DNA of 64,000 bases, from positions 62,001 to 126,000 of the forward strand of contig NZ_QJRF01000040.1 of assembly GCF_013393345.1 (NCBI RefSeq), read 5' to 3'. The notes beneath the pieces were generated by a model. That model did no database searches. It saw only the letters and a list, made by a program, of their open reading frames with translations, and was not told where the DNA came from. Origin of the DNA: Pseudomonas taiwanensis. Its GTDB lineage: Bacteria; Pseudomonadota; Gammaproteobacteria; Pseudomonadales; Pseudomonadaceae. Both the position numbers and the translations under genes were made by a program. Positions within the stretch are counted from its first letter, which is position 1. Each line of letters starts with the position of its first letter. Of this stretch, positions 45,804 to 54,094 are shown piece after piece.

Positions 45804-46265
45804 ATGCCAACGCTGAACAAGACCATCGACCTGCTGAACCAGCTATTGGTCGCCTGCGAAGGTGGGCGACTGGAGTACGGAGATTTTTCCCGCGAATGCC
45901 ATAACTCGGACCTCCGCCAACTGTTCGCCAGCCGCGCACTGGAGTGGACGGTCATTCGCGAGAACTTGCGCGACCAGATCAAGGCCCACGGTGGGCGGCC
46001 TGCGCTGCATCCCAGCCTCCAGAGTGAGGTCCATCGCCGTTGGGGAGGGTTCAGGACGCTGTTTGGAACTGGCAATGACCAGGCGCTGCTGGATGAGGGC
46101 CTGCGAATCGAAGCGTCGGTTCGCCAGCGCTTCGAAACGGTACTGCGGGAACAGCTCGCACCACCCCTGCGGCACGAGCTGACCGACCAGTACCACCGAC
46201 TGCTCGATCGCCAGGCGCAACTGCGCGTTCTCCTGGCGCAATGGTCGCGAGCGCAGCAGCGCTGA
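45804..46265 (+). CDS. PA2169/DUF2383 family four-helix protein, divergent copy 3
   Basis: A 153-residue protein matching copies 1 and 2 in layout: L-N-Q-L-L-V-A-C-E-G-G-R-L-E-Y-G first helix, S-E-V-H-R-R-W-G-G-F-R-T-L-F in the middle, and D-Q-A-L-L-D-E-G-L-R-I-E-A-S-V. The E-C-E-R-G-E-D block of the other copies has changed to D-E-G-L-R-I-E-A, so it has diverged in the region most conserved between them. AAAGGGAG precedes the ATG. The longer frame upstream reads through repeats and is not coding. Confidence 0.75.
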   Translation: MPTLNKTIDLLNQLLVACEGGRLEYGDFSRECHNSDLRQLFASRALEWTVIRENLRDQIKAHGGRPALHPSLQSEVHRRWGGFRTLFGTGNDQALLDEGLRIEASVRQRFETVLREQLAPPLRHELTDQYHRLLDRQAQLRVLLAQWSRAQQR

Positions 46266-46286
46266 TTCGATACGGGAAAAGAGTTC

Positions 46287-46316
46287 GAACCATGACGGGA
46301 CTGGCGACCTCACAAC
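46287..46316 (+). promoter_or_regulatory. Promoter candidate for katE
   Basis: GAACCA, 17 bases, TCACAAC. The SDR gene at 52509 has GAACCT, 17 bases, TCACAAC at a similar place, an unusually close match between two promoters. Confidence 0.4.
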
Positions 46317-46367
46317 ACTTGTGCGCCCCTCGGCGTTCCTTCCCCATTCGATCAATGGAGCAGTCCC

Positions 46368-48518
<2,151 letters not shown>

Positions 48519-48543
48519 CATGCACCGATTGGCTTTTGTCCTT

Positions 48544-48608
48544 GTAGGAGCGAGCTTGCTCGCGAAGGACCGAGCTCGGAACTGTTCGCGAGCAGAGCTC
48601 GCTCCTAC
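48544..48608. repeat. Inverted REP pair after katE
   Basis: GTAGGAGCGAGCTTGCTCGCGAA and GTTCGCGAGCAGAGCTCGCTCC-TAC face each other over about 18 bases, between katE and the convergent flavodoxin-like gene. The pair may work as a shared terminator or gyrase site. Confidence 0.75.
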
Positions 48609-48650
48609 AGGTTGTGGAGCCCGGGCCAACGTGCGCCGACTGGCCCCCGC

Positions 48651-49724
48651 TCACTTCGGCCGCGGCGCCTGCAATCCCTGGCGCGGGCTGGCCAGCCGGC
48701 CGGCCCTGGCATCCGTCACCGTGCGGCTGACCGCCTGGGCGACGATGCGCACTTCCTGTTGCAGGGCCATGTCGCTGTCCAATTCCTCGTGGCTGGTTGC
48801 GTAGGGCTTGTAGTACCCGATGTAGCGTTCGAGCCTGGCGTTGAAGCCCGCATCGTGGAAGCCCATCCAGTCGAGCCAGTCGGAAAGGGCGCGGCGCGAC
48901 TCTTCGATGCCTGCGACGTCACCATGGACCACCAGGCCATATACGCGGCCCTCAAGGTGTTTGGGATAGTGCCAGCCATCGAGTTCGACCTGCTTGGCCA
49001 ATGCGGCGTCCTTGCCTCCGGTGGAGGTGGGATCGGGGTTACCACCATCGGCGCAGACCAGGCGGTCGATCATCAGCTTCAACGGGCTGGGTGACTGATA
49101 CCAGTACACCGGCGTGATGATGATCACCGCGTGGGCCGCCACCCAGCGCTCGTAGATTTCCGCCATCCAGTCATTGGTCTGGCCCAGCGCGGGGTTGGGG
49201 TAGCAGCTGCACGGCCAGTGGCAAAGGGGCATGGCCGTGGAGACGCAGCCCTTGCACGGATGAATGTGCAAGCGGTACTCGGAGGTGATCCGGCTGAGAT
49301 CGAGGAGGTCGGTTTCCACCTTGCCCCTGGCCAGTTCATCGGCGGCGATACGTGCCAGCCGCCAGGACTTGGAAATCTCGCCGGGACAGGTCCCGTCGTT
49401 GCGCGAAGAGCCAATTATCACGAGAACCCGCGAGGGCGTGGACGGGTCTTTCTGCCGGTGTTCGGCGCGCTCCAGGGCCTCGCGGGTGGCTCTCCATTCA
49501 TCCGACAGCAAGTAGTCCGGGTCGGCGTATCCACTGCCGGCTGGGTGCGTCCGGGGCGCCTTGCGGCCGTCCTGATAGGCCTCCCATGCGATGGCTTCGA
49601 TGCGCTCCAGCGCTTCCCGTTCCACGAAGAAGGCAGGATCGGAAAAGGATTCCCTGAAACGTTGGCGGAAGACTTCCGGGGAGACGCGTCCAGTTGCCTG
49701 GCCTTTGCGTGGCTGAATGCCCAT
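48651..49724 (-). CDS. Flavodoxin-like NAD(P)H-dependent FMN reductase family protein
   Basis: A 357-residue protein. Residues 1-100 are a charged helical region (F-R-Q-R-F-R-E-S-F and a long E/R-rich helix). The flavodoxin-type fold follows, with V-L-V-I-I-G-S-S-R-N-D-G-T-C, where phosphate of FMN binds, and I-I-I-T-P-V-Y-W-Y-Q-S-P-S-P-L-K-L-M-I-D-R, typical of NADPH:FMN reductases and WrbA relatives. A C-K-G-C-V-S-T pair plus C-H-W-P-C-S-C sits between them and could bind metal. The ATG at 49724 follows GAGGTGA; a GTG three codons earlier is possible. Confidence 0.8.
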   Translation of the reverse strand: MGIQPRKGQATGRVSPEVFRQRFRESFSDPAFFVEREALERIEAIAWEAYQDGRKAPRTHPAGSGYADPDYLLSDEWRATREALERAEHRQKDPSTPSRVLVIIGSSRNDGTCPGEISKSWRLARIAADELARGKVETDLLDLSRITSEYRLHIHPCKGCVSTAMPLCHWPCSCYPNPALGQTNDWMAEIYERWVAAHAVIIITPVYWYQSPSPLKLMIDRLVCADGGNPDPTSTGGKDAALAKQVELDGWHYPKHLEGRVYGLVVHGDVAGIEESRRALSDWLDWMGFHDAGFNARLERYIGYYKPYATSHEELDSDMALQQEVRIVAQAVSRTVTDARAGRLASPRQGLQAPRPK

Positions 49725-49756
49725 GGCGATCACCTCGTGGCGTCCGGTTCTCCTAT

Positions 49757-49784
49757 TCCGAATCGCGCTGCTTGGCCAGGGTTC
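49757..49784 (-). promoter_or_regulatory. ECF-sigma-type promoter candidate for the flavodoxin-like gene
   Basis: On the minus strand GAACCC, 17 bases, TCGGA, 33 bases upstream of the ATG. Same boxes and spacing as at 32143-32170. Confidence 0.5.
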
Positions 49785-49974
49785 AACCTTGCGGACGGCG
49801 AGTCTTTCCGCTCATGCAGGATGCAAGGCGCTGGGCGACTGATCATGCAATTCGCTGCTGGCTAGGGGCCATTCGCTTCGGCCGAAGGTTGGTTTCGCGG
49901 CCTTCGCTGCAGGCGGGGGAGCGGCACGGTTGATGCTGAATAAGGGAACCACCACCCCCTCAGGATTCCCCAAA

Positions 49975-50325
49975 ATGAACTCCCTGGATGTATTCACCGA
50001 GGCCTTTCCGCAGTTCCACGTCGACCTCAAGCCCCGTCCAGACGGGACATTGCTGCTCGTACTCGAAGGTGAAACCGGCCAACCGCTGCGCAAGGCGATC
50101 AGCGGCCATGCGCTCCACGACGAAGACTGTGCCCGAGCGATCATCCGGGAGCTGCTGCGCGAGATGAAGCTGACCAATGGCGAAGCTATCTGGCATGCGC
50201 GCGGCGTCGACTGGGTGTCGCGTGAGCTGCCGACCTACTATGGCGGCGGGCTCCACGTGACCGCCGCCAAGACACTGGTTGCACGCCGCAAGGTGGAGCA
50301 CGAGCGGCGCCTGGCCGCGAGATAA
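49975..50325 (+). CDS. Conserved small protein, paralogue of the gene at 59599 (copy A)
   Basis: A 116-residue soluble protein of unknown function. It aligns over its whole length with the protein at 59599-59952: F-P-Q-F-H-V-D-L with F-P-Q-Y-Q-V-E-L, R-P-D-G-T-L-L-L with R-P-D-G-S-V-L-L, I-I-R-E-L-L-R-E-M-K-L with V-I-H-E-L-L-R-E-M-K-L, and L-P-T-Y-Y-G-G-G with L-P-T-Y-H-G-G-A. The shared N-terminus sets the start at 49975, not at the ATG 14 codons earlier. Both copies end in a basic E-H-E-R tail. A terminator follows. Confidence 0.7.
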   Translation: MNSLDVFTEAFPQFHVDLKPRPDGTLLLVLEGETGQPLRKAISGHALHDEDCARAIIRELLREMKLTNGEAIWHARGVDWVSRELPTYYGGGLHVTAAKTLVARRKVEHERRLAAR

Positions 50326-50338
50326 TACCGGCAGACGA

Positions 50339-50375
50339 GAACGCCACGGTCAGACCCGATCGTGGCGTTCTTTTT
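50339..50375. terminator. Terminator between convergent small genes
   Basis: GAACGCCACG pairs with CGTGGCGTTC around a 12-base loop, then five T residues for the plus strand. It overlaps the last codons of the convergent 59-residue gene. Confidence 0.8.
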
Positions 50376-50529
50376 CACGGGGCGGGATGCGCGGGTCAGG
50401 CTCCTCGCGAGGCGGGCTGTCCGGCGTAATAGCGGGTGGCTCTTCCCGCTCGATCTGGGAGCCGGGGTCTTCGTTGCCCGGGTCGTCGATGACGGGTTGC
50501 TCGGGGAGCGGTCGTTCTTCGGTACCCAT
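50350..50529 (-). CDS. Small acidic Pro-rich disordered protein (59 aa)
   Basis: A 59-codon frame preceded by GAGGAGAAA 4 bases before the ATG at 50529, one of the best ribosome sites in the window. The protein is nearly all Glu, Pro, Asp and Arg (R-P-L-P-E-Q-P-V-I-D-D-P-G, then P-P-R-E-E-P-D-P-R-I-P-P) and should be unfolded. It follows the Csp-like gene by 39 bases on the same strand, so it may be the third gene of DUF2238-csp-small. Composition resembles the acidic protein at 7494. No family recognised. Confidence 0.6.
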   Translation of the reverse strand: MGTEERPLPEQPVIDDPGNEDPGSQIEREEPPAITPDSPPREEPDPRIPPREKERHDRV

Positions 50530-50568
50530 GATCTTTCTCCTCTCACGTGGAGGAACCGAGGCGGCGAT

Positions 50569-50901
50569 TCATGCCGTCATCAGTTCGCATTCCTCGGCGC
50601 AGACCTGGCATGCCCTGGCGCATTCCTGGCAATGGTTGCTGCCATGCACCGCGCATTCCTCGCCGCAATCGATGCACGCCATCAGACACACATGGCCCAT
50701 GGCCGAGGCGTACTCGCTTTCGCGGATCATCAACGAGGCGCAGGACCGGCAGATGTCGGCGCAGTCGCGGCACAGCTGGATGCAGCGGGTGAGGGTGGTC
50801 GCACGGTCTTCGGTGAGGCAGGCCGCCATGCAGCTTTCACAGGCGGTAGCGCAACTGTTGCAGGCCGTGATGCAAGTCTGGAAGCGATGTTCCTCGGTCA
50901 T
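50569..50901 (-). CDS. Cys-rich four-helix copper-storage-type protein (Csp/DUF326), copy B
   Basis: A 110-residue cytosolic protein with cysteines along all four helices: C-I-T-A-C-N-S-C-A-T-A-C-E-S-C-M-A-A-C, C-I-Q-L-C-R-D-C-A-D-I-C-R-S-C, C-L-M-A-C-I-D-C-G-E-E-C, and C-Q-E-C-A-R-A-C-Q-V-C-A-E-E-C. This is the Csp3 pattern for storing Cu(I). AGGAG lies before the ATG, which overlaps the DUF2238 stop (ATGA). It is closer to canonical Csp3 than the copy at 43572. Confidence 0.85.
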   Translation of the reverse strand: MTEEHRFQTCITACNSCATACESCMAACLTEDRATTLTRCIQLCRDCADICRSCASLMIRESEYASAMGHVCLMACIDCGEECAVHGSNHCQECARACQVCAEECELMTA

Positions 50902-51620
50902 GACGATATCTCCTGTGGCTTGAGTTCCCCGGATCGGGTGAAGAGTCGAGACAGACAGGCAATTCCCATCGCCAGCACGGCACCGAGCAAGGCCAGGGCC
51001 ATGTCCTTTTGTGAATCCCATTTGTCGTTCTGGGCAGCGATGAAGCGGGCGGACTTGTCGCCGCCGACGTATTCGCCGCCGAGCCATTCGATCAGCTCGT
51101 AGCCAGCCGAAGTGGACAGCACCAGGTTCATCGCCAGGAAGGTGGCGGAGAAACCCCGCAAAGGCGTCACGCGGACCAGCAGTTCACGCACGGGGTAGAC
51201 GAGCAATAGCCCATAGGTGAAATGGGCGAAGCGGTCGAATTGGTTGCGCCGCCACCCCAGCAATTCATTGAGGTCATGGCCGATAAGGCTTTTGCTCCAC
51301 TGCTCGTAGGGCACCAGCGAATAGGTGTAGTGCGCACCCACTTCGTGGATGCAGAGAAAGGCAACAAGCAGCAAGGCCGAGCCATTGGACACGCGCAGTC
51401 GTCCCCAGCTGCACACCACGATCGCCATCAGTGCGAATACCAGGCCGTTCTCCATGGCCCAGTCCTGGCGGTCCTTGGGTGCGATGGCCAGAAAGGCGAA
51501 GAACACCAGAAGAAGGATCAGCAGCGCCCACTGCAGGCGTTTGTCCGTGGCACCCATGTAGTGCCGGAACTGGATTGGGTCTGCGCCATGGCGGTTCTCG
51601 CCAGGTCCCGTTCTACTCAT
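50898..51620 (-). CDS. DUF2238 (YjdF-like) membrane protein
   Basis: A 240-residue inner-membrane protein with six or so helices. Family landmarks are H-E-V-G-A-H-Y-T-Y, D-R-F-A-H-F-T-Y-G-L-L and E-L-I-E-W-L-G-G-E-Y-V-G, rich in His, Asp and Glu inside or near helices, which would suit metal or proton handling. The start is the ATG at 51620 after a GGAG. Coupling by ATGA to the Csp-like gene suggests a shared role, possibly in copper, but this is inferred from the overlap only. Confidence 0.75.
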   Translation of the reverse strand: MSRTGPGENRHGADPIQFRHYMGATDKRLQWALLILLLVFFAFLAIAPKDRQDWAMENGLVFALMAIVVCSWGRLRVSNGSALLLVAFLCIHEVGAHYTYSLVPYEQWSKSLIGHDLNELLGWRRNQFDRFAHFTYGLLLVYPVRELLVRVTPLRGFSATFLAMNLVLSTSAGYELIEWLGGEYVGGDKSARFIAAQNDKWDSQKDMALALLGAVLAMGIACLSRLFTRSGELKPQEISS

Positions 51621-51720
51621 TTCGCCAGGCTCCACCGTTCGGGTATGGCCCCTTGCTACATGGGAGGCGCCCGGGCAGCGAACGTTCGGAGTTTTTTAGG
51701 GGAACGTCGACGACGTCTGC

Positions 51721-51750
51721 CTGTAGGAGCGAGCAAGCTCGCTCCTACAG
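51721..51750. repeat. Perfect REP palindrome
   Basis: CTGTAGGAGCGAGC, AA, then its exact complement GCTCGCTCCTACAG: a 14-base perfect inverted repeat with a 2-base centre. Confidence 0.85.
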
Positions 51751-51775
51751 GCAGTCATCAGCCGCAAGGGCGGGA

Positions 51776-52291
51776 TTATTGTTTGGCGACGAGGTCCTCA
51801 GCGAGCTGCTTCGCCATCTTCAGGTGTTCCTCGAGCTTGGGCAGCGTTTTCACGGCGAATGCACGAATGGCTTCGTCTTCGGAGTTGGCGGCGGTCTGGA
51901 ACAGTTCGACGACTGCCTTGTGGGCTTCGACCTGGTTGTTGGCATAGGCCTTGTCGAAGGAGTCGGAGTCACGCATTTCCAGGATTTTCGCCTTGGCCTG
52001 TTCCGTCAGCCCGGGGGCGTCGGCCATTTCGAGGTCGTGTTTGCTGGCAAGGGCCTTGAGCTGCTGGTTAGCAGCTGTGTGCTGATCGACCATCATCCGG
52101 GCGAATTCCTTGACCTTGGGACTGGTGCCTTTTTCCAACGCCATCTTCCCGGCTTCCACCTCGGCCATGCCAGCGGCCGACGCCTGATCGACGAAGTCCT
52201 GGGCACTGATTTCATCTTTGGCCTGCACGGAAGTGGCGAGCGCCAGCACTGCGAACAACGCGAACAGCGTGTGTTTGAGCGAATGAATCAT
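51776..52291 (-). CDS. Secreted DUF4142 protein
   Basis: A 171-residue periplasmic protein. The Sec signal peptide M-I-H-S-L-K-H-T-L-F-A-L-F-A-V-L-A-L-A ends before K-D-E. The mature part is the helical DUF4142 bundle (D-F-V-D-Q-A-S-A-A-G-M-A-E-V-E-A-G, M-M-V-D-Q-H-T-A-A-N-Q-Q-L, then N-N-Q-V-E-A-H-K-A-V). Related proteins are often induced by osmotic or oxidative stress. GGAGGACT precedes the ATG. Divergent from the SDR gene. The cytoplasmic relative is at 1560. Confidence 0.85.
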   Translation of the reverse strand: MIHSLKHTLFALFAVLALATSVQAKDEISAQDFVDQASAAGMAEVEAGKMALEKGTSPKVKEFARMMVDQHTAANQQLKALASKHDLEMADAPGLTEQAKAKILEMRDSDSFDKAYANNQVEAHKAVVELFQTAANSEDEAIRAFAVKTLPKLEEHLKMAKQLAEDLVAKQ

Positions 52292-52323
52292 GGTGAGTCC
52301 TCCATATATGGGCGTTACCGTCG

Positions 52324-52351
52324 GTAGAAGAGGAGGGCGGTGGGGAAGTTC
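52324..52351 (-). promoter_or_regulatory. ECF-sigma-type promoter candidate for the DUF4142 gene
   Basis: On the minus strand GAACTT, 17 bases, TCTAC. The -35 box is the full AlgU consensus and the -10 is close to TCTGA/TCTAA. 33 bases upstream of the ATG. Confidence 0.55.
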
Positions 52352-52387
52352 AAGAAAGTTTGCCGGTGCGAGGCCCGAAAGCAGTTC

Positions 52388-52417
52388 GAACCTAAGCGCG
52401 TTTTGCATCCTCACAAC
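52388..52417 (+). promoter_or_regulatory. Promoter candidate for the SDR gene
   Basis: GAACCT, 17 bases, TCACAAC; same -10 as the katE candidate. Confidence 0.4.
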
Positions 52418-52508
52418 CCTAGAGCCCCCGCCGACAGTAGTGCTTCCCGAAGGTCACACGCAGCGAGGGGAGGGCAGGTCAACACGCGCTTTATCGGAGG
52501 AAATCACC

Positions 52509-53366
52509 ATGTCCGAGAAACAGACCCTTCCACCACAGCACCAGAATCGCCGGCCGGGCCTGGAGTCCGACATGCAGCCGGCGCCGGAGTACCTTTCCTC
52601 GGCCTATTGCGCGGGAGGAAAGCTCGCCGGCAAGGTCGCGATCATCACCGGCGGCGACAGCGGAATCGGCCGCGCCATAGCCGTTCACTACGCCATGGAA
52701 GGGGCCGACCTGGCCCTGGTGTATCTGGATGAGAACGAAGATGCGAAGAAGACCCTGGATGAAATCGCCCGACATGGTGGACAAGCCTTTGCCCTCGCCG
52801 GCGACGCCGCCGATGGCGCGTTCTGCCGCAGGGTGGTCGCCGATGTCATGGCCAAATGGGGACGCATCGACATCCTGGTGAACAATGCCGGCGAACAACA
52901 TCCGGAGAAGAATCTTGAAGAGCTGGAGGAGGATGTCTGGGAGAAGACCTTCCGCACCAATATCTTCGCGATGTTCCAGCTCACCAAGGCGGCGCTGCCC
53001 TACCTGAAGAAAGGCGCCAGCATCATCAACACCACGTCGATTACCGCCTACAAGGGCAATCCCATGTTGCTGGATTACTCATCCACCAAGGGCGCCGTCA
53101 CGTCCTTCACACGCTCTCTGGCAATGAACCTGGCACACCGCGAGATACGGGTGAACGCGGTGGCGCCTGGTCCTATCTGGACGCCGCTGATTCCCTCGAC
53201 CTTCAGTCCCGAGAAGGTGGCGAAATTCGGTGCCGATACGCCAATGGGACGCCCGGGGCAGCCATCGGAAGTTGCGCCGGCGTACGTCTATCTGGGCAGC
53301 AGCGACTCCTCGTACATGAGCGGGCAGGTGTTGCACGTGAACGGCGGCACCGTGGTCAATGGTTGA
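52509..53366 (+). CDS. Short-chain dehydrogenase (YghA/GspA-like)
   Basis: A 285-residue NAD(P)-dependent oxidoreductase of the classical SDR type with the roughly 40-residue N-terminal extension seen in YghA and B. subtilis general-stress relatives. The cofactor loop T-G-G-D-S-G-I-G is at 47-54, N-N-A-G near 125, and the catalytic Y190-x-x-x-K194 in Y-S-S-T-K. An upstream in-frame extension from 52290 lacks a ribosome site; the ATG at 52509 follows GGAGGAAA. Substrate unknown, probably a sugar alcohol or aldehyde. Confidence 0.9.
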   Translation: MSEKQTLPPQHQNRRPGLESDMQPAPEYLSSAYCAGGKLAGKVAIITGGDSGIGRAIAVHYAMEGADLALVYLDENEDAKKTLDEIARHGGQAFALAGDAADGAFCRRVVADVMAKWGRIDILVNNAGEQHPEKNLEELEEDVWEKTFRTNIFAMFQLTKAALPYLKKGASIINTTSITAYKGNPMLLDYSSTKGAVTSFTRSLAMNLAHREIRVNAVAPGPIWTPLIPSTFSPEKVAKFGADTPMGRPGQPSEVAPAYVYLGSSDSSYMSGQVLHVNGGTVVNG

Positions 53367-53702
53367 AGCCTTCGCTCAGACCGTTTTCGCATGGCGGGCG
53401 AATGCGCTCGGCGCCTCCAGCCATATGCTGGCGAACTGGTCAGAAATGAAAACGCTCGTTTGGATGTTCGTAGCACCGCAGCAAGATCGGGGGTTTGCAT
53501 TGAGCGAGCGGATCGCCATAAGAGAAAAAATCCGCATTCGAAGCAGAAATTCTGATGGCGAACTGATGGTGGAACGGTCCCGCGGGCGCTTGTTTGGAGA
53601 GGCCCAGGAATCGAAAAGAGTCGGAACGATTCTCGGCTGTGTCGGTTCGGACAAGGGGAATGCCTCAGCATTCGCTTACTTCACCATCTGGAGATTCGAC
53701 TC
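53367..53702. other. 336-bp gap between the SDR and KGG genes
   Basis: Lower-GC sequence with no convincing gene. A 115-codon frame (53359-53706) starts inside the SDR gene, lacks a ribosome site and has no recognisable protein features. The only element I can support is the promoter candidate at 53624-53651. Confidence 0.5.
53624..53651 (+). promoter_or_regulatory. ECF-sigma-type promoter candidate for the KGG gene
   Basis: GAACGA, 17 bases, TCGGA, 52 bases before the ATG. Both boxes and the spacing equal those at 6764-6791. Confidence 0.5.
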
Positions 53703-53879
53703 ATGAACGAGCAAAAAGGCGGTAAAGGCAACTTCAACGAGGATCGTAATCGCGCATCCGAATCGGGAAGGAAAGGCGGCCAGCAAAGCGGCAGCGATAT
53801 CAAGAAAGAGCAGGATCGTCCTTCTGATACCAGCCGCAAGGGTGGCGGCCAGCAAGGCGGTGGCGGACGCGACAGATAA
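53703..53879 (+). CDS. KGG-domain stress-type small protein (58 aa)
   Basis: A 58-residue hydrophilic protein with two R-K-G-G-Q-Q or R-K-G-G-G-Q-Q motifs and N-E-D-R-N-R-A-S-E-S-G, the pattern of the KGG/con-10-like stress-induced family, whose members accumulate during dehydration or stationary phase. TGGAGA lies 8 bases before the ATG. Shorter than its relatives and almost entirely Gly, Gln, Lys, Arg, Asp and Ser. The small protein at 43930 is a possible distant relative. Confidence 0.7.
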   Translation: MNEQKGGKGNFNEDRNRASESGRKGGQQSGSDIKKEQDRPSDTSRKGGGQQGGGGRDR

Positions 53880-53894
53880 TCCCCATCCCCCGCG

Positions 53895-53976
53895 CGAAGC
53901 GGCGGCTTCGGCTGCCGCTTCGACGCCCCAAATGAAAACGGCCGCCCCGCCGATGAGGGGGCGGTGGGGCAGCCGT
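53895..53976. terminator. Two strong hairpins between convergent genes
   Basis: CGAAGCGGC/GCCGCTTCG (53895-53922) and an interrupted ACGGC...GCCCC...GGGGC...GCCGT stem (about 53938-53976). They lie after the KGG gene and before the convergent histidine-kinase stop. Neither has a T run. Confidence 0.5.
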
Positions 53977-54094
53977 ATAGAGCTACGAGCCGGCCTCCTG
54001 CCGCTTCTCGCATTCCGGTGGTATGAGGGGAGGCCACCAGAGGCTCCAAATATTGAGAATTGGCGCCTTCGGAAACGTTCAAGGTTTTTTTCGG

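Noticed and set aside
53359-53706. 115-codon frame between the SDR and KGG genes
   Set aside because: Starts inside the SDR gene, no ribosome site, no recognisable features; it also overlaps the KGG start and a promoter candidate.
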